This document shows, piece after piece, positions 60,225 through 64,000 of a stretch of DNA of 64,000 bases. The stretch spans positions 1,407,171-1,471,170 of the forward strand of contig NW_004450287.1 of assembly GCF_000321225.1 (NCBI RefSeq). Direction: 5' to 3'. The notes under the pieces were generated by a model. It did no database searches. It worked only from the letters and a program-made list of their open reading frames with translations, and had not been told where the DNA came from. Every line of letters starts with the position of its first letter. Within the stretch, counting starts at the first letter, position 1. Both the position numbers and the translations under genes were made by a program. The stretch comes from Odobenus rosmarus divergens (lineage: Eukaryota; Chordata; Mammalia; Carnivora; Odobenidae).

Positions 60225-60402
60225 TACATTTTATTTTTGACCCTTACACGTGACCCTGCTGGGCTGATATTACTATTAGCCTCATTTTCAGAGGGTACTG
60301 AGGCTCAGAGCAGTAGATTGCCTAAGGCCACTTAGTAAGCAAATTGGGGAGGCTTGGCAAGGTTAAATCCACATTCTTTCCACTGTGCCATATTGGCCTG
60401 TG
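60225..60402 (-). repeat. MIR SINE
   Basis: Reversed MIR core: cattttcagagggtactgag and cctaaggccacttagtaag. It lies beside the zinc-finger exon. Confidence 0.75.
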
Positions 60403-60561
60403 TGATTTGAGTGGCCATCTCCACAGGGATTACGAAGACCAAGCAAGCCCAGTCTCTACTCCTGTGTTCAGACTTAGTGTGGTGTGTAATTTCTGAGTGC
60501 AGGTGGCCCGAAGTTGAGCTCCTGGAGGCCACACCAAGCCCTGAAGGGAGGGTTGACTTAC

Positions 60562-60662
60562 CCAAGATGGATGGTCCGTATGTGTTTCTGGATTCCCGCC
60601 GCAGTGCTCAGCACCTTCCCGCAGTTCTTCCACAGGCATTTGAACATCACCTTCATAGAATT
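60562..60662 (-). CDS. ZNF704: ZNF704 exon encoding the C2H2 zinc finger
   Basis: This 101-nt exon begins in phase 0 with NSMKVM after a tttacag acceptor. It ends in CTTGG before a gtaagt donor, so the final glycine codon is completed by the next exon. Its 33 full codons hold a C2H2 finger with C9, C14, H27 and H32 (exon residues), spacing C-x4-C-x12-H-x4-H. In this family the single finger contributes to DNA binding, and the protein acts in the nucleus. The exon is nearly all finger, with no frame break. The preceding exon should end in a basic RKRK-type segment, but no such exon is visible between here and 64000. Confidence 0.95.
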
Positions 60663-60763
60663 CTGTAAACAGCAGAAAGTTACATTAAAATGAAAACTAA
60701 CCCATCCATATTTTCTGTCATCCCAACACATTTTCTCCACCTTCGTTAGAAAAGGAACAACTT

Positions 60764-60954
60764 GGGCACCTGGGTGGCTCAGTCGGTTAAGCGTCTGTCT
60801 TCGGCTCAGGTCATGATCCCAGGGTCCTCGGATCGAGTCGTGCATTGGGCTCCTTGCAGAGCGGGGAGCCTGCTTTTCCCTCTCCCCCTCCCTTTCACTT
60901 GTGCTCTATCTCCCTCAAATAACTAACTAAATAAATAAATCTTAAAAAAAGAGA
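60764..60954 (+). mobile_element. SINEC, first of a pair at one target site
   Basis: Forward copy from gggcacctgggtggctcag to an (AAAT)n and A-run tail. The left target site is aaaggaacaactt (60751-60763). The same 13-nt site recurs after it and after the next SINE. Confidence 0.92.
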
Positions 60955-60967
60955 AAAGTCACAATTT

Positions 60968-61180
60968 GGGGTGCCTGGGCAACTCAGTCAGTTAAGCGTC
61001 TGACTTGATTTTGGCCAAGGTCAGGATCTCATGGTCGTGGGATCGAGCCCCGTGTTGGACTGGGTCCTCCCTGGGGACTCTGCTTCAGATTCTCTTCCAT
61101 TCCTTCTCTCTCTGCCCCTCCACCTTGCACTCTCTCTCTCTCTCTTCCTCCAAAATAAATAAATAAATCTTTTTTAAAAA
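60968..61180 (+). mobile_element. SINEC, second of a pair at one target site
   Basis: Forward, more divergent copy from ggggtgcctgggcaactcag with a CT-rich middle and (AAAT)n tail. It is bounded by aaagtcacaattt (60955-60967) and aaggtaacaactt (61181-61193). Confidence 0.9.
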
Positions 61181-61364
61181 AAGGTAACAACTTCCCACCA
61201 TCTTGACTATAATTCAGCATACCATTCTAAGGAGCAACCCCCTCCCTGCCAGCTGGTGAGGATCTTGGTGATCTCAGGCATTTTTCTGCATCCTTCATGG
61301 ATACTAAGTTGCCCTGAATATTTAGTTCACTTTTATTAAGGTGGTCACAGTGTCATTTAGGCGT

Positions 61365-61835
61365 TAATGACGGTATCTAACATCAATCGAGCACTTACCA
61401 TATGCCAAGTGCTGTTACGAAAGTTTACCTCATTTAATTCTAAGAGATAGATACTATCATTGCCACCATTTTATAGATTCATAGAGAGTTTCAGTAAATT
61501 GTGCCCAGTGAATAAACCAGCTTCTAGCAAAGCTGGGAATGCAGGGAGTTGGGCTCCAGGAACTGCTCTTTCCACCAGGACACAACGCCACCTTCTTTTC
61601 AAGGGTCTCAGGGTTTTCCCAAAATAGTCCAGCACAGTGATTGAGAGCACTGATTTTGGACTCACTTTCTCAAGTCCTTGGTTCCCTTACTTATTAAGTA
61701 GGAACAGTAACAGTACCTGTCTCAGAGGGTTATTATGGGATTAAATGAGGTCATGAAAGTGAATCTTTCAGCACGACACCGACAGGAGTAATTATTCAAC
61801 CAATGGTAGTTGTTATGGTATTATTATGATTATAC
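61365..61835. repeat. Two MIR copies in opposite orientation
   Basis: 61365-61615 is a reversed MIR (atcgagcacttaccatatgc). 61635-61835 is forward (agcactgattttggactc, attaaatgaggtcatg). Together they form a loose inverted pair. Confidence 0.75.
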
Positions 61836-61934
61836 TTCCTGAAATGAGTTTGACAGGAGATTAGTTTTCTCCAGAGAGGGCCCTTGTCCTTGGGATGCCA
61901 CTGCTTTGCTGATTATTCCCATAGGCCTGGTGAC

Positions 61935-62870
61935 AGTCACTTCTGTGTGCTCATTGATCCCCATTTCCTTTTCCTCCTGAGCACACAGCTACACCTCATT
62001 TCCCAGCCTCCCTTGCGGTCCGGTGGGGACATGTGACTGACTTAGGACTCATGGAATATGGGCAGAAGTGATAGATATTCCTTCTAAGACTTGTCCCTAA
62101 ACTACCTGGCAGTGCCATTCCAGCCCAGGCTGCTGACTAGACGCAGAGGATGCTCAAGGACTCAGGAGACCCACTTGATCAGGGCTTCTTAATCTTTTGT
62201 TTGCTATGCACCCTTTTGGCAGTTTCACATGAAACCTAGGCAAAGTAATATTTTTTAACATTTAAAATAAAACACATAGAAATACAAAGAAGAGCAAGTG
62301 TACTGAAATACAGTTATCAAAATATTAAAAATATTTTGTGATATGGTTGGTACTGTATGTATTCTTTAATGAACATATTGAATAACAAGGTCTTGAAGTG
62401 AGTCTAATAACTATCATCATTTCAAAGTCGTGTTAAGCCTAAGTGAGATTTCATGATATCTGCTAAAATTATAATGTGATGTGAAACTATCTCTGCTTCC
62501 TATTGGTAGTAAAGTCACAGGTGACACTAATATTGTGGTTTGATGCTGTCAGTCATAACTGCAGGAGATGCTGAATTATAGTTAAGAGGTTAATGACAAT
62601 GAAAATATACTTTTTTCCTACTCCAAGTTCACAGACCCTCTGAATTCTGTCCACCCTTTTGGGGACCTGTGGACTCCAGGTTAACAATCCCCGTAATAGG
62701 AGGAAGGAGCCTGGGTCCCTGGAGGACTGTGTGGAGCGGAGGTACTCCCTTCACCACTCCCAGCTGACTTGAGTGGATTGTGATATATGAAATAAATAAA
62801 CCTTTATGGTGTTAAGGCACTGAGGTTTGGAAATAGGCTGTTTCAACAGTAGGCCTACCCTTACCAATAA
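61935..62870 (+). mobile_element. MLT1-type LTR with nested hAT element
   Basis: The left part has ttcccagcctcccttgcgg and catgtgactgacttagg. The right part resumes at ggaggaaggagcctgggtcc and reaches aataaataaacctttatgg. The two halves are separated by about 500 bp of DNA-transposon sequence (62179-62695). Confidence 0.7.
62179..62695. mobile_element. hAT-like DNA transposon nested in an LTR
   Basis: AT-rich element bounded by diverged inverted ends: cagggcttcttaatc on the left, and the complement of ggttaacaatccccg on the right. It is non-autonomous; no transposase frame is visible. Confidence 0.6.
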
Positions 62871-63970
62871 ACATAGTGGCGGGGACACCTTCCCTGAACC
62901 GATAGGATCGATGTAGCTTTGTTTCCAAGTCCAGTAGGATTTCTGCCATCCAGCCCTTGTGGGGCTGCCCAGTATATGCCCTGTGTTATGGGGCAATCAT
63001 TTACACATTTAGAAGACGACTCCTTCAGGTATTCCTGATGGGATTAGTATCCTGATCCAGACAGCCACCCCCACCGAAGACTTTTTGTACCTTTCTCAAT
63101 TGAAAAGACACTTGGAACCTTCCAGAACGGAGGAGGAACCTGTGTGTTGGGCAACGGCCACTTTCAGCATGGCCAGTGGAGGGAAAATTACAGCAGCACA
63201 CAGCTGCAGTCAGCTAGAGCGGACTAGCGACAGCCACCACCCTGCCTGGGGGCTCCGTGAGCCAGCAGGCCCAGGTGTCCCCGAGGCTCTGCCTGGGTGG
63301 CTGGCATTCACGACACCGCAAGCCAGGCATCCCTGCCTCAGCGCCTGGGCGTCACCGGCAGCTGGGGGATGCTCGGCCTGGCAGCGGGCCGCTCTGAGCT
63401 ATCCAGGAGCTGCCGCTACATGAAGCTGGGGCCGGAGCCCAAGAAGGGTGTGAAGGAAGCTGAGAAGCAAACACATACTTAGGAAACTTTAAAGTCCACA
63501 ATCCTGATGAGTCTGTGTTTATTCTAAGGAGACAGTTCACAAGTCTCAGGTTCCCTGATCTCCTGGGGCCACTGATCTAAACACATGGGCTGTAGGGTGA
63601 ACAAAAGGGGGAAAGTTTAGATCCTACCCCTCAGCCCCAAAGGTTCACAGGAAGGAGCTCTGCTTGGTATTTTGTATTCAAAGCATAGAATGACTTAACA
63701 GTATTAATAAACAAACCCTCACACTAGGAGTGCTTTTTACCCATTTTTTCAAACAATGAAGCTAAACTATTAAAAAATATCTTCCACTTAAGGGAATTAA
63801 TGACTCAAACTGAAATTACATGTACCTGAGAGTCCAAATGGCTGTCTGGAAATAAAGTCACGATAGATGAAAACACTTCTTGATTCATTCCAAACCTTTT
63901 TGCTGATGGTATTCTTTGATTAATTAAACTAAACAGCTATTTAGCAAGGAATATTCCAGGTGCCAGAGAT
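62871..63970 (-). other. Upstream ZNF704 intron with a GC-rich patch
   Basis: Mostly unique. At 63115-63480 the sequence is locally GC-rich, with plus-strand frames of 112 and 61 codons, one ending KKGVKEAEKQTHT. I could not identify a source gene. A decayed retrocopy or chance are both possible. Confidence 0.4.
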
Positions 63971-63971
63971 G

Positions 63972-64000
63972 GAGATAGATAGATAGAGAGAGAGAGAGAG
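63972..64000. repeat. GATA/GA microsatellite at the window end
   Basis: gatagatagata followed by a GA run, cut by the window boundary. It may be the tail of another reversed SINE. Confidence 0.8.

Larger units (their letters stand above)
31846..60662 (-). other. ZNF704: ZNF704 gene, 3' part (five coding exons, introns and 3' UTR)
   Basis: Partial gene running right to left. Five exons join in frame: phase 0 at the acceptor of the finger exon, a GG/G codon split into the next exon, phase 0 twice, then an AG/G split into the last exon. Every junction has GT-AG signals. The joined product carries one C2H2 finger, a serine/proline/threonine-rich middle and a cysteine-rich C-clamp-like tail, the arrangement of the SLC2A4RG/ZNF395/ZNF704 family. 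Peptide segments match ZNF704 as I recall it. ZNF704 is a nuclear transcription factor reported to act as a repressor with SIN3A. Introns in the window are about 0.7, 8.2, 2.2 and 4.5 kb. The 5' exons lie beyond 64000. The left boundary is inferred from a polyadenylation signal. Confidence 0.93.

Noticed and set aside
1..64000. Search for CRISPR arrays, operons, phage, tRNA or rRNA genes
   Set aside because: None found. The tRNA-like segments are the heads of SINEC and MIR elements, and the regularly spaced short repeats are microsatellites.

Overview
The window is mammalian nuclear DNA from a caniform carnivore, most likely an arctoid (bear, seal or mustelid lineage). The evidence is about two dozen tRNA-derived Can-SINE (SINEC) copies on both strands, many with intact target-site duplications (TSDs), on a background of old mammalian repeats (MIR, L2, MER5-type hAT, MLT1/MLT2 LTRs, L1M). 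The arctoid placement rests on SINE sub-variants and is an inference. No bacterial operon, CRISPR array, phage or plasmid feature is present.

One protein-coding gene is supported: the 3' half of ZNF704 on the minus strand. Five coding exons with consensus splice sites and matching phases lie at 60562-60662 (C2H2 finger), 55797-56064, 53468-53572, 45211-45308 and 44391-44502 (C-clamp-like end and stop). Together they encode about the last 227 residues. The upstream exons are not in the window. The terminal exon appears to continue as a very long 3' UTR down to an AATAAA at 31864-31869, about 12.5 kb. No SINEC lies between 31736 and 49477, although copies are dense on the left side of the window.

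Layout: 1-31.8 kb is intergenic sequence downstream of ZNF704. It is rich in SINEs and old repeats, with a polypyrimidine tract (19.06-19.54 kb), an orphan CpG island (20.03-20.65 kb) and a perfect CTCF core motif (21303-21317). From 31.8 to 44.4 kb is the putative 3' UTR. From 44.4 to 60.7 kb are ZNF704 exons and introns, including a truncated RPS26 retropseudogene (48975-49212). From 60.7 to 64 kb is the next upstream intron, with a SINE pair and a hAT element nested in an MLT1-type LTR.

I found no convincing new biological system. The best leads are the orphan CpG island with its polypyrimidine tract and nearby CTCF motif, the giant SINE-free UTR with a cluster of polyadenylation hexamers just after the stop codon, and several unusual retroposition structures: two SINEs at one target site, and a SINE with a candidate 3' transduction. 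Most open reading frames in the window are chance frames through repeats, CpG-rich or low-complexity DNA.
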